Notes under the pieces: generated by a model
Seen by the model: only the letters and a program-made list of their open reading frames with translations
What the model was told of the DNA's origin: nothing
Databases searched by the model: none
Shown: positions 1 through 12,690 of the stretch, piece after piece
How positions within the stretch are numbered: the first letter of the stretch is position 1
Layout of the letters: the number at the start of each line of letters is the position of its first letter
Assembly (NCBI GenBank): GCA_022749755.1
Contig: CM040442.1
Coordinates: forward strand, 2,010,663-2,074,662
Origin: Azadirachta indica
Lineage: Eukaryota; Streptophyta; Magnoliopsida; Sapindales; Meliaceae
Length of the DNA: 64,000 bases
Reading direction: 5' to 3'
Translations under genes and position numbers: made by a program

Positions 1-2612
1 TGGCCACAACTGGGACAACAACAAATCCTAACTGGTACATGGATAGTGGGCAACGAATCATGTCACTAACAACTTAAGCAATCTCTCTGTTGGAATAGAA
101 TATAGGGTAATGGTTAATTGGTAGTAGGTAATGAAAATAAATTGCTTATCTCTCATATTGGTCATTCCTATCTTTTAACGTTTCACCTATAAATCACCAA
201 ACAGTTGCACCTAAATCACATCCTTTATGTACTTGGTATTAGAAAAATCTTATAAGCATCTCTAAATTGATTTTCGATAATAACATTAACATATTACTTG
301 ATAAATATTTATGCTTGATCAAGGATAAACTTCATGGGGAGAACTTTGCTATAATGAGTTGCTAGAAGTGGCCTCTATCAATTGCAATTCTACCCTCCTA
401 GTCATATCAACTCACTTTGCTTAATTATCTTTCTTTTCTCAAAAAAAAAAAACAGAACAAATTTCATGTTGTCATATAGTTCAAACACTTTGACGTTAGT
501 TAGCAAAACAATAAGTGTGACTGATGATTGGGATAGATAGCATAGAAGATTAGGTTACCCATATTTTCTTTCTCTTAACAAAAGCTTATTTAGTTGTACC
601 TCTTTGAAATCGAATGAAAATTCATAAATTTCTTTTTGCAATGGTTTAGTTGGTAAAACTTTATAGGCTAACATTTGAAGGCACTAAAACAAAGATAACA
701 AAACCCCTTTAGTCATATATTCTGACTTTCAAAGCTTGCTTCAACATGTCCAATCACAGCTTTAGGTATTATATAGCCTCTGTTGATGATAAAACAATAT
801 TCACTTGGACCTATCCTCTAACCAATAAAGTCGAGGCCCTTAACACCTTTAAAATCCTTAAAAAACAAGTACAAACAATGCATGAGAAAAGAATAAAAAT
901 ATTCCAATATGACATGAGAAGAGAGTTCAAGGCATTTGAAGCATACCTTAAGAAAGAGTAGTAATGAGATATTCTTGTCCATACAGTTATCATCAAAATG
1001 GAAAGATTAAGATGAAACACAAACACCTAGTTAAATCATGTCTCACCTTACTTGCACAAGTACACATGCCTCTAAAATTCTAGTGGGAAGCATTCAACAT
1101 AGCCACCTTCCTTATAAATAGATTAGTGAATCCAACTTTTAGGGACAAGTCACCTTCCCAAGCTGTTTTCCATACTAAACCAAATTACACCATGATTAAA
1201 GTTTTTGGTTGTGAATCATATCCCTTTTTTAGTCTTTGTAATAGACATAAATTTTAGTTCCTCTAAGTATGTTGCATATAAAGGATACTTATTTCTACAT
1301 CACACAGGAAGGTTTTACATAGTAAGATGTGTGAGGTCTTTTACCTTTGAGAATAACTTTAGATTCAAGGATAACTACAAGTTAATGATGTTATGACCCA
1401 CAAGTTTATTAAACAACTTTCATTTAGCTTGAAATACATAACCAAGACAACAATACTACTAATAAAGATGCACTAGTTAACTTTCCTTCAATAACAAAAG
1501 ATTAAACATATATAAGTCAACCAGACACTTTCAACACATACAACTCAAAATCAGCCTCTACACAATCCAAAGATTTGAAATATAAGAACCACAGCCTACA
1601 CAAAACCTCCTGCTAATACACCCCTAATCACACGGTCCAAAATTGTTATTTTCAAATCAATGGTATACATTGGTGCAACAAATGAACCAATTGAAACAAA
1701 TATGCCTTTAGATGTTAAAACAGCTCTCTTTGACCTAAGATGGACTAAAGTAATGGAAGAGCAGAGCAATGCCTTGGAAGGGAACCAAACTTCGACTTTG
1801 ATACCTTACTCTCCTAACATGAAACTTGTAGGCAACACGTGAGTCTACAAAGTGAAGTAGAATTTATATAGAAGTGTCTCCGGGTTTAAGGCAAGATTAT
1901 GGCAAAAGATTCTTTCACCAAACTCTTGGCTTAAACTACAATGAGACGTACAGCCCTGTTGTAAAAATATCCACAATCAGAATAGTCTCTAGCTTAGCAG
2001 TGAGAAATAGCTAGGAACTAAGAAATTTGATTGAACATTCTAAATGGAGATTTGACTGAAATAGTTTACATAACACACCTAAATAGTTTTGTGAATAAAA
2101 TAAGACCTACACATCTCTTTAAGCTAAGTAAGGCACTGTATGATTTGAAGCAGGCAACTAGGGCTTGGTTTGAGAAGTTGAATGCTTTAAAGAGTTGGGG
2201 ATTCAACAACTCAAGATGTAACACTTCATTATTTTTTAAGACAATCAATATAAACTTAGTAGTGATACAAACTTATGTTGATGATATTATTATAATAGGT
2301 AACAACACTGATCAAATTGAAAAAATAGTTCAGAAAATGCGTTTAATTTTTGTCTTGAAAAACCCAAGCTAGTTACACTTCTTCATGGGATAGAAGTATG
2401 TAGAACTCCAACCAAATTGGTCCTCTCTCAAGGCAAGTATGTTTCTGAACTATTGAAAAAGATAAAAATGACATAGTGCAAAGGAATTGAAACACCACTC
2501 GTTGTGGGTGGAAAACTGTCAAAATCAAAAGGGGAAAGCTTTGGAGATGGCTTACTATATTGAAGTGTAATTGTTGCTTTGCAATACTCAACGTTGAAAA
2601 GAGCTAAGCTAG
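1..2612 (+). mobile_element. Ty1/copia retrotransposon polyprotein relic
   Basis: Decayed pol region of a copia LTR retrotransposon, cut by the left window edge. Translated pieces follow copia order: a protease-type NWYMDSG motif at about 31-51, a pre-integrase segment near 540-560, an integrase core (746-961, with a FTWTYPL-like stretch), integrase C-terminal sequence (1080-1390), the start of reverse transcriptase (1660-1842) and the RT body (2031-2372) with the YVDDI catalytic motif at about 2275. RT-like sequence with a shifted frame continues to about 2612. RNase H and the 3' LTR are missing; an unrelated dispersed repeat starts at that point. Many stops and frameshifts make it non-functional. 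Family assignment is firm from domain order and the YVDD box. Confidence 0.9.
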
Positions 2613-2614
2613 CG

Positions 2615-2790
2615 TAACATATAGGGGTAAGAGTTTAATTACAATATATGGATGTCTTTATCCTTATTTTCAACTATTATTTTCTATTTTCCAATGCTTA
2701 ATGGTTTTGCTTGAGATATTGCTCACTTGACATTACTCTAAAATCTTTTAAAATGTATCATTTATATCCCTAAAATTATGTTGTCGCTTA
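2615..2790 (+). repeat. Dispersed repeat, copy 1 of 2
   Basis: About 170 bases closely matching 8996-9160, including the shared tract around tgcttaatggttttgcttga. It begins exactly where the copia relic stops. The second copy lies inside the intron-like sequence behind the first dead NLR leader exon. Seen by direct comparison; its class is unknown. Confidence 0.7.
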
Positions 2791-3184
2791 AAGTTATCAA
2801 CGATAACATCATTTTTAGTGACACCATATGGAAAAAAATATAAATTAAAAGTAAAAAAATAATAAAAAATTTTTGATGTTAACAATTTTATTTTTTAATT
2901 AAAGTTGAAATTAAAAATTATTTGTAAAGTTAATTTTAGATTTTTGTAAATTTAAATAACTATATTTGATATTATATTAATAAATAAAACAATTTTTTAA
3001 AAATCTAGTTTTAAAAAGTAATTCTTTTTTATTTCTCAAAATTTATTATAAAATCATATGATTTATAAAAATAATTTTTAAAAAACATTTATTAAATACT
3101 TAAAATAATTTTTTATTCTGTAAAATCACTTTTACCTTATTGTACCAATTTTACACCAACTCCAAGTTGAGGCTACAAATTATG

Positions 3185-4156
3185 TTCTTAGTGAATAAGT
3201 GAGGTATTGAGCAAGAAGATGACAAATGGATGCTGGCATGGCCCACGGTTTTGACTTTTGAGTTACGTGATAAAGTTTCTTTTCTCTTTTCTTTTTGTTA
3301 ATACATAGTGTGCAAAACATTCAGACCATTTTTTCAAAAATTTCAAATTATGGGGAGAGAAAAAAAAGTTGTACGAAGAGCAACTATTTTTTCACATTAT
3401 ATAAACGATACATTAGTAACAATTAAATAATTATTTCATTTTATTTTTTTTTATAAGTTATATTATAAAAAATATCGACTATCTCCTATTTTTTAAGTTA
3501 ATATCTTTTTTTTTCTTATATTTTTTAATATATTATCACTCTTAAATTTTTTTTAATTTTATCTTTCAATTTAATTAATTTATAAAATAATAAAATTAAA
3601 ACTATTTAAAATATTAAAAGATAAAATTAAAACTCATAAAAATAATAAAATATTAATTTAAAAAGTAAAGGTAACGAGCATTCTTCCTTATATTATCTTG
3701 ACAATTTTTCTTTTCCGAAATCATTGTTAAAAGACTTTCTATTTTCTTTTATTAAGTAGAGTTAAGAATATTTTCTGTTAATGATGTCACCACTGATTGC
3801 AACAAAATTATTTTGTATGGTAAAAATTGATATGAAAATCAATCATACCTTATACTGTTTTACATTTTTATTTAGAACAAAAATCTTATTTTAATAGTCC
3901 AAAGAAAAAAAAATGTTTTTCAGTGAAGGCGGCCTTCCTCAAAATAGTGAAATTCAGTAAAAATTTTCTTATATTATTTTATTGATAATTATGTAAATTA
4001 ATTATTAATAAAATGTTCTTAAATTTTTGAACGAATTATATATGTATTTTATTATAATTTATTAAATATTAGCATCATTTGCGTTATATTATATAGAGAT
4101 TAATTATTTCATTAATATATAGATTAATGCGAATACAACCGTTTTCTTAAAATCTA

Positions 4157-4191
<35 letters not shown>

Positions 4192-4800
4192 GATAAAACC
4201 TCTCAAAAAGGAGGCCCGATTTATTGAAAATAAAGAAAATTTTCAAGTTGTCAGGTTTCAAAACCCTGCCCTTCGTGTGAGATATACATACATATTTAAA
4301 TGTTGGTGATTATATTGTAGTAGATTATTTTATAATTTAAAATTTATCAATAAATCAAATATTACTATATATCCAAGAGTTTAATTCAGAAGTGTAATAC
4401 CTATCAATTTTGAAGATAAACAAATATCTTTTAAGCAAATAGATACATAACCCTTGGAGTTATTGTGTGGCCAGTTATCATTAAGCAAAACAATAATTAT
4501 ACCCTTAAATATTTAAAAATATATATATAAACAGAGAATTTTTTCCCTATTATTATTACATAATAATCAATATAAATATTATGATTTTGAAATAGCATAA
4601 TAATAATTGTATTCTTAATTAATTTCTTTTAACAATTTATCCTAAATTTTTTTTTAATTTTATCTAAAATTATTATTATTATATACAATTTTATTCTTAT
4701 TATGTTAATTTATTGTACATTAGACAATTTTATTCTTATTATATTAGTTTATTGTACATAAATCATTACAAATAAAGTTAAATTTTCATGCGAATGAAAC
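3185..4800 (+). repeat. Duplicated intergenic block, copy A
   Basis: Several collinear segments match 6885-7680: around 3200-3350 (gagcaagaag, ggcatggccca), 3690-3900 (agactttctatttt, attttctgttaatga) and 4530-4800 (attttgattttgaaatag-like, tttattgtacataaatcatt). Order and orientation are the same in both copies, so this is a segmental duplication; copy A also holds extra AT-rich DNA and an AT microsatellite. No coding sequence is seen. Confidence 0.75.
4160..4189. repeat. (AT)n microsatellite
   Basis: Uninterrupted run of about 15 AT dinucleotides inside duplicated block A, in a part absent from copy B. Confidence 0.95.
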
Positions 4801-4824
4801 ATAATTAACTTCATATGTATGAAA

Positions 4825-4990
4825 AACGGTTACTCAAATGATGATAATGAAAATTTTATTGTGTAAAGCATTCTACAAAAATTTTAATAATATTTATGAT
4901 GAGCTAAATAGATGATATTAAATAGTTATCAATAGTGGTTAACAATGATAAATAGTAATTAATGGTAATAGTTAACTGTTTATTAAATAC
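4825..4990 (+). repeat. Foldback/MITE-like repeat, family member 1
   Basis: AT-rich sequence running from a caaatgatgata-like start through aaattttaataatatttatg to a gttaacaatgataa-like end. It is homologous to arms of the larger inverted element at 12690-13390 and, in reverse orientation, to 21410-21575. No coding potential. Class unknown; shape and dispersal suggest a non-autonomous DNA element. Confidence 0.55.
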
Positions 4991-5464
4991 AAATGTATGA
5001 AAAGACAATTTTATTCTTAGTCAACATTAGTTAAAGTAACATATAGGGATAATGAGGTATTTTTTAAAGAGTAAAGGGTAATGGACATTTTCTTGGTACA
5101 ATAGAGGTAAAAGGTTTTTTCCTATTTACAAATAATATTTCAATATCAAAATTTTAAAAATAATTATATTTATGCTTTTCAAAATATATTGTAAAGCCAA
5201 ATAATTTTACTAAAAGTGACTATAAATTTTTTTATTAAATATTAAACATAATTTTTGGTTACTCAAAATCATTTTTTCTCTTCTAACAGCAATCTAAACA
5301 AGCTCTAAGAATAATTTCATTTCAAAACAAACAACGTCTAAGATTTAAGAACTTCCCTTTCCTCATTTTCTCTCACTTAATTTCAACATCCAACGAAAGA
5401 TTAAAAAGAAAATAAAGCCCGAATATTTTTTTAATTAAAAGTTAGAACTTTGAGGAAGAGAGAC

Positions 5465-5975
5465 TAAAGGTCTGTTTGTCAGTGTTTATTAACACTTTAT
5501 AAGTGCTAATTAGAACTTGGCAAATTATTAACTTGAGTGTTTGACAAATTTTAAGAAAAATTCTTATTACAAAAAGTTTAAAACTTGAATTAATTTTTTG
5601 GTTAACAAAACTCGGGTACTTTTTCAAGATTAATACTAGAAGTGCTACCCACGTAATCACTCGAAAACTTAATGAAAATTTATATTTCTTAAAATGTTCT
5701 TGAACAAATTTGAAAATTATGATTTTTGTTCCATTTTTTCCCTATCTCTTCTTCCTCCTTCCCATTTTGGTAATGTGTTAATACTAAAATATTTTTTTTA
5801 GTTACACTTCCAAACACATACTTTAGCACTAAGAATATATTATAAATACTTGTGAGGGTAGTTAATCAAATGGTTAACTGCTTTTTTAAAGTTACTAAAA
5901 TAAAAAGTATTAAAGAATACAAGCGCAAAACATATTAGTTCTTTCTTTTTTGCACTCCTAAACGGACCTTAAGGG
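5465..5975. mobile_element. MITE-like element with short terminal inverted repeats
   Basis: The left end (aaggtctgtttgtcagtgt) and the reverse complement of the right end (aaggtccgtttaggagtgc) match over about 19 bases with few differences, giving a non-coding element of about 510 bp. Ends of the GGTCTGTTTG kind are common on plant hAT-like MITEs. A clean target-site duplication could not be made out, so the exact ends are approximate. Confidence 0.5.
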
Positions 5976-6840
5976 TTTGATTGGCAAAGCTAATTAGCAC
6001 GTCATAAGTACTATTAGTATTTTAAAAATATTTATTGAGATGTTTGGTAATTTTAGTAAGAAGTACTTATTTAAAAGAAATTAGCACTTAAGTGATTTTT
6101 GAATAATCACCTAATGAGCTGTTTTATGAAATTAGTGTTTAAGAGACTTGTACCTCAATTTTAATAAAAATATTGTGATTCCCAAAATACTCTCAATAAA
6201 ATTTAAAATTTTCATCCAAGTTCAATTAAGATTTTATTACTCCCAACATGCCCCAAATAACTTTAAAAATTCTAATCTTTATCCTATTTTGTTAAAACTT
6301 TTTAATTGATTATTTTGTTATTTTTTCTTAGATTATAAAATTTACATTTATTTTTATAACAAATTTATTTACTTGATTTTTTAATAGAAATTATGACAAC
6401 AAATAGTAACTATTTTTAAAGATATTTTTAAAATAAAAATATTATTATTACTAAATAATTATTTTATTTAAAGTACATTTATTATTATTATAAGTATTAA
6501 ATATAAAAATATGAGTAATGAATGGATATTTATTGTGTTGTTACTAAAATTTTATATAATAGTTAATTTAGAGAATATAGAATGTCAATTTTATTTTTAT
6601 TTTTTAAAATATTTGTTTTTTTATTAAAAAATACGAATGCATAGAAATTAATTTTATATCTTATACAATTTGAAAATATTATTAATTTTATAGATTACTT
6701 AATTTAAGAAAATGTTGTATTGTCCATTAAATTATTAATATTAAAACATTTTTATTGTAAATCTTAAAACTTAATTTAATACTAAAATTATGATATAATT
6801 ACTTTGTTAGCCAAATAGAAACAGTGATTACTTTTTTGAA
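5976..6840. repeat. Possible second MITE-like element, AT-rich
   Basis: Starts directly after the preceding element with gggtttgattggcaaagct, a typical plant MITE-style end. A weakly similar inverted sequence (gccaaatagaaa) occurs near 6810-6825. The interior is AT-rich and non-coding. The boundaries are guesses. Confidence 0.3.
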
Positions 6841-6884
6841 AAACTCCCGACAGATATTAACCGGTAGTGATGACATGGTATGCG

Positions 6885-7680
6885 TTGTAGCGGATAAGTC
6901 AGGCCTTGAGCAAGAAGCTGACACGGATATTGGCATGGCCCACACTTTTTGTCTGTGCGTTTAGGTGGCCCCCACCTTATTTTTTTCTAAGATTAGTGTG
7001 GAAAACGTTGAGACTATTTTTCCAAAAAATGTCAAATTATAGAGAAAACGATAAATGAGTAACAATCAAATAATTATTTCATTTTATTTTTTCTTTATAT
7101 AAATTATATTATCTTTATAATTTTTCTTTTCAGAAGTCTGTGTAGAAAGACTTTCTATTTTGTTTTATTAAGTAGAGTCAAGAATATTTTCTGTTAATGA
7201 CGTAACCTCTACAGAAGCTTGGAGAATTTTTGATTGAAACAAAATTATTTTGTTTTTGTATGGTAAAAATTGGCATCAAAATCAATTATAACCTTATAGT
7301 GTTTTCCACTTTTATATTTATTTTTATATTACACAATCTTATTTTAATAGCACAAAGAGAAGCTATTTTTTTGGTGGACTTACTCTACAAAATGATTATT
7401 ATGCCTTCAATATTTAAAAAATATATAAACGATTTATTTTGTTCCTATTATCAATACATAATGATCAACATAAATATTTTGATTTTGAAATAGTATAATA
7501 ACAATTATATTCTTAATTTACTTCTTTTAATAATGTTTATACCCTTAAATTTTTTTTTATAAGTTTATCTTAAATTATTATTATTTAGGCAATTTTATTC
7601 TTATTATATTAATTTATTGTACATAAATCATTAAAATATATTGTAAATAAAATTGAATTTTCATGTGAAATAAACAGAAT
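6885..7680 (+). repeat. Duplicated intergenic block, copy B
   Basis: Collinear with block A (3185-4800) but shorter. It lies upstream of the dead NLR leader exon at 8040-8173. The 87-codon open frame inside it (7230-7493) is AT-driven and is not kept open in copy A. Confidence 0.75.
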
Positions 7681-8039
7681 TTTTTCTTAAATTTTTATTT
7701 ATAATATAATAAAAATAAAATTATTTATTTACCTAAACTTCAATGGAGTATCCGTTTATTTCCATACTTCAAAATGTTTATCTTTGGCTTTAACTTCAGG
7801 GAGTATTTATTAATATGTATAAAATTTAAAGTTTTTATATCCTAAATCATGAAGGCAGGTACTTGTACAAATATAAGATATATGCTTGTAAGATATCTTA
7901 CAAAACAGATATATGTAAAACGTTTTGAAAGGTTACATCTTGTGTGCGTATATGTATATATAATCTAAGGGTAAATTTGTCTTTCTATATTAATTATGGG
8001 TCAGAGAAGGGAATATTATTATCTTTTAATAATTTTTGG

Positions 8040-8173
8040 ATTAAAAAATTGACTTCATTGACTTGATCTGAATTTTAAACACTTTGTAGACATTTACTCT
8101 TTCCCACAAAACGCAGGAGTAATCAAGTAGCAAGAAGCAAGAAGCAAGAAGCAAGAAGCAAGAAGCAACGGGT
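8040..8173 (+). pseudogene. NLR leader exon, copy A, start codon lost
   Basis: Matches the leader exon of copy C (20525-20664): both share ttgact, a cactttgtagacatttact-like stretch and cccacaaaacgca, then a GCAAGAA-rich leader and a splice donor. Where copies B, C and D have ATG NNA G followed by GTATRW, this copy has GTG CCA G followed by GTACGA, so the start codon is mutated. Similarity to copy C continues far into the following intron. It is probably the 5' end of a once complete NLR whose large exon is no longer present. Confidence 0.65.
8124..8167 (+). repeat. Heptamer tandem repeat (AGCAAGA)n in NLR leader
   Basis: About six tandem AGCAAGA units just before the mutated start codon. 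The leader at 14770-14782 has about two units and the one at 20600-20630 has degenerate ones, so the array has expanded in this copy. Confidence 0.9.
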
Positions 8174-8995
8174 GCCAGGTACGATTAGCTACAAATTATG
8201 AGATACAAACTGATCTAATATAAAATTAGTACAAATTTTTATTGATTGTATTGGATTTAAATTTTTACTCCATTCATATTATTATTTAACAATAGTTTGT
8301 ATAGAAAATTTGTATTTTTAATATTATTTTGTTTGTAAGTTGGTGGGCTGATTAATTAATTTGATCATTAATATTACTACTTTGCAGATGACTGGTTGGA
8401 TGATTTATTACTTTAGTTTCATTACTTTAGTTTCAAAGTTATTTTAAACTTTGAAAATAAATTATTAGAAATTTATCATAATGATTTGGTACAAGCTTTT
8501 AAAATAACTTTATTTAATGATTTGTTTATTTTGACAACCTTTTAAAAATAGAAAACAAAAATATTTTAAATAGTTTTAATTGATGGTTTTTGTTTTTCAA
8601 TTTTAATTTGGTATTTTTTTTTTTTTGCAAGTAGTACTTTATATTAACACTTTAAAAAATTAAAAAAAAAAAATTCAACTCCTATAATCTTAAAATTTTT
8701 TTACTTTCTCAAAGAATTTGTTCTTTAGTTCATAATTGAACAAAAACAATAAGAATAATAATGAAAAAAAGTTAACTTTGAAAATATTCTTTTGACCCAT
8801 AAAAGAGTTGTATTTAATCAGACAAACTAAAATAAAAATTTAATTTTCATTACTTATTATAATTTTTAAAAAATTTATAATTTTTTAATGGAAAAGATAA
8901 TATTTTTATATTAGTAAATTTTTGCAAATTTTTTAAAGTACAAGGATACTCATCATGTTCTAAATATTATCTTGGCTATAATTTATTTCTACTGA

Positions 8996-9160
8996 CTTGT
9001 AGGGGTAAGTGTGTAATTACATTATATGGATGTTTTTATTCTTATTTTCAAAACTTATTTTCTATTTTGCAATGCTTAATGGTTTTGCTTGAGATATGGC
9101 TACTTAACATTAGTCCAAAAACTTTAAAAATGTATCATATATACCCCTAAAATTTGAAAA
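8996..9160 (+). repeat. Dispersed repeat, copy 2 of 2
   Basis: Same repeat as 2615-2790 in the same orientation, with scattered substitutions and small indels. It sits within the NLR copy A intron-like region. Confidence 0.7.
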
Positions 9161-9284
9161 ATATCTTATGCCTCCTCAAACTCAAATATAATTTGCTTTT
9201 TTCTTTTGTTAGAAATAAGAATGGATTTGAATTCGACTAAGTCTACATAAATTAAAGTGATTGTTGTTTTTTCTCATAAACGTA

Positions 9285-9470
9285 AACATCTAAATATAAT
9301 TAAGTGGTTAGGTAGTACGGAATTCACACTCTCAAATTAAGGGAGTAGGTTTGAATTTTATCTTGAATAAAACTCTTTCTATCTTAATGTGTGGTGCTCT
9401 TCCTCTAAGTTTAGTGAGTATAAAATATTTAAGTTAATGTGAACAAGTTTCTCAAATGTATTATCATAGT
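9285..9470 (+). mobile_element. tRNA-like SINE-type remnant
   Basis: Carries a box A-like taagtggttaggtagt and, about 45 bases later, a box B-like ggtttgaatttta, followed by non-coding tail sequence. The spacing suits an RNA polymerase III promoter of a tRNA-derived SINE. Both boxes are degenerate and no target-site duplication was established. Confidence 0.3.
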
Positions 9471-9899
9471 TAACAACCCAAAGTAATTTGCTTAACATTT
9501 GCATTTGAAACCCATTTTAATATATTGCTATTCACATATGGTTTGTTTATTAATAATTCAAATGCATGTGAAATGATAATAGTTTAGGCAAAAATTTAGC
9601 GTGTCAACTATTGTTGAATTTTAGCTACTTGAATATAAAGTGAGGTTTGATGAGTTAGGGAAGAGAATGAAGGAAAAAAGAAATTACTATTTTTCATTAG
9701 TTTTGAAAGTCAAATAATGATGTTGTAGTTCTTTAATATTTGTTAAAGGTAAATATATTATGGCTCTTAAAATTTGACGATACTTAGCTCTAATATTTCA
9801 CATATCTACAAACACTTGATTTATTAATTAAAAATGTTTGTTGTATAAAAAAAGAGTCATATAATATATTTATATGGATATTATTATTTACCCCCATGA

Positions 9900-12690
9900 C
9901 TTTGAGGAAATATTAGATACACATTGGATTTATAGAGCGCTATATATCTTCTTGAGTTTTTAGAATTCTCGAACTTAATTTTTGTTAGTTTGACTTTTTA
10001 GAATATTATCAATTTGGGTTAACTTTAAATAACCTTAGACCATTTTGACAATATTCAATTCACACTCAATGTTTTCATAAATGTTCATTTTACACTCAAA
10101 CTATTAAATTTTTTGTTAAAAATAACAATTGACTATATTTGACTAATAAAAATATTATTTTACTTCTCTTCCTAATAAATTTAATGAATAGACAAATTTA
10201 TGCAACATTATATAAATAATTACCTTATTATTTTTCACAAATAATTAACCCAAAAAAAATAAAATTTTTTCTTCTTTTTTATTTAATGCTCTTTTTTAAA
10301 AAAAAAATATATTATTAGCCACCTCATGTAATCCTACGCCAACCACACAAAGGCGGCCTTGGCGGTCACGCGATCGCTGGACCAAGCTACCTTCGTAACC
10401 ACGGGTTGGCTATGTGCAAGGTAGCCTTGTTCGCTTTTGGCTAAGATCTAGGGTTTTGCATTAATTTATTAAAAAATTTAATTAACATAAAATAACAAAT
10501 AATAAACAAAATTAGGTAGATGTACTTAGGAAATAGAGAGATCAAATGGGGTGTGCTTAGAAAAATGATAATGAATGGTTTGTACTTAGCTTTTATAGTA
10601 TTTGCAAAAAAAAAAAAAGAGAATTAACATATTCCTCGAACTTTGACCTTTTAATAGTTAAAGAGAATGTTCAATTAAAAAGAATGTTTGAGAAAAAAAA
10701 CACATACTTTTCCTTAAATCATCCAACTCTATTCAATTACAATAAAAAGTGTTAATTGCTCTTTATTTTTTTATTTTTAACAAAGAAAGAAATTAAAGCT
10801 AAAGATTTATTTATATTTTATTTAATGTATTGCTTATTGTGGGTCCATACCCAATAGACTTTTTTTGATTAGAGTGTCAAGTTAACCTCAAATGATTTTT
10901 GTCTTAAACATTATCTTTAGTTTGACAAAATCAAACGTCCCCGCATGCTTTCACCACCAACAACACTTAAAAAAAAAAAAAGTAAAATTAGTTGCAGATT
11001 TAATACAAAATAATATTTATAAAATAAAACAAAAGAGACATTTTTATCACCCTTAGAATCTTCTTAATGCACAGGCTATTTTACATAATATTCTTCATTC
11101 TTCACCTCACAAGGATACCGTAGCTTCTATTTTCACTACCATATGCTTTCTGAAATAGAAAACCCCACACTATCCAACCACTGTTCATGCTTGATCTCCT
11201 AGAGGAATGCTTTACTCTCCTTGCTTCGACTCTAACAAGAAAATTCAGTTTCTGTCCCACTCGCCTAAACACTAGCTTTTTCGGCTGCACAGCCGCAATG
11301 ATCCCCGATGTTAATCATTTCCTAATAAAATGGGTGGATATCTTATGCTTTGCCAGATTATTGAAACGCAACAGACATTGAAGGATAATTCAAGTTCCCA
11401 ATATAACCAACCCTTCTTACCCCCATTACAATCTGCAGTTCTCTTGGTGATTACTTGAATGCTGTTGATTGTATAATTTTAATTACACAAGAATTTACAT
11501 AATCATTCGAAGTTAAATCATAAATCAGACAAGGATTGATTGCTTTTAGAGGGTGAACGTGAGCAGTTCCAAAATTTAACAGAGTGGAAGTATTTCCAGT
11601 AGATTCGTTGGGAATTCATGGAGCATTGTCTCACCACAATTATCAGCTGTATTTTGTGCCTTTTTGTTGGGTTTTGAAAGCTGGAGTTGAGTTAGATTTT
11701 TCTCTATACATCCACCTGCATCTTTGGAATATTCAACTAAATACAAATGGGAAAGTGATTTCTTGCTTTTATCATAGTATCCCTAAATGACTTCAAGGGA
11801 GATAAGTGTTTCTTTTTCCAAACATTCTCTCTAAGTGTTAAAAGGCTAAACTTCAAGGGAGATATGTGTTAATTTTATTATAAAAGAAAATTTATTTATC
11901 CTTCTTAAGTTTAAATTTGACGGAGTATGATAACGATTTGGGTGTAAGATAAATATTTCTAAAAATATTTGATATGAGTTGACTATTTTTAAAACATCTT
12001 GATGGTTATTTAAAGTTTATCCTATCAGTTTAATCCCTAAACTTAGTTAAAAAAAAAATCATATAATATTTTTATAGTTAACATTTTCGTCCCCACTCTA
12101 TTACAACGTATTAAGAACTAAAATGGTAAACTTAAAAATGCTTATTTTAGTATATTATTTTCAAAAACTTCAGAAACAAAAATATAATCATTTAAATCAA
12201 AATATTAGTAATAAATTTGAACAAAATTATATGTTAAGATGCTTCTAATTCTTTTTTTTTTAATACATTTTTTGGTAATACTTTAGTATATAGTAATCAT
12301 AAGAGATTTTAAATAAAAGAAATAAAAATACATACTATATTTATCACAAATAAAGATAATCAAAATTTTCTTTGAATTTTTTAATGAAAATTAAGTTAAA
12401 CCATTAAATAAGAATATAAAAAATTGAATTTAGTGTCCTGTCAAAAGAATTGATATTAAGTATATTTTTATTTAATAGTTTAGTTTAATTTTGATTAAAA
12501 AATTTAAAAGATAATTTGATTATCTTTATTTGTAATAACTATAGTGTGCATTTGAATTTCTTTTAGAGTAGAAGACAATTTACTTCCTAAGATTTGGCCC
12601 AATAATAAGTTAGTTTATGCTGTATATTTGGATAAAAAAGTATTTTACTGTTATATCTCTGTTCACTACTAATATATATGGTTGTTTGAT
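9900..12690. other. Intergenic AT-rich DNA with a short GC-rich patch
   Basis: No supportable gene. A patch at about 10330-10450 is clearly GC-richer than its surroundings (ggcggccttggcggtcacg). At 11100-11790 base composition is more balanced and short open frames occur on both strands (62 codons on minus at 11102-11290, 68 codons on plus at 11584-11790). None shows a domain I recognise, so it may be a decayed transposon or gene piece. Confidence 0.5.

Larger units (their letters stand above)
8174..9900 (+). other. Intron-like sequence of NLR copy A
   Basis: Non-coding, AT-rich. Segments at 8200-8560 match 20690-21080 and segments at 9600-9880 match 24570-24900, in the same order. This is what the first intron of two paralogous NLR genes would look like after duplication. 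It contains copy 2 of the dispersed repeat (8996-9160) and a tRNA-like segment (9285-9470). Confidence 0.55.

Noticed and set aside
7230..7493. 87-codon open frame in duplicated block B
   Set aside because: AT-driven hydrophobic frame that is broken in the paralogous block A.
8120..8170. Regular short repeats considered as a CRISPR-like array
   Set aside because: Simple heptamer tandem repeat without spacers, in a plant nuclear context.
11102..11790. Open frames on both strands suggesting a gene
   Set aside because: Short, opposed, and without a recognisable domain or consistent splice structure. Kept only as a note in the intergenic entry.
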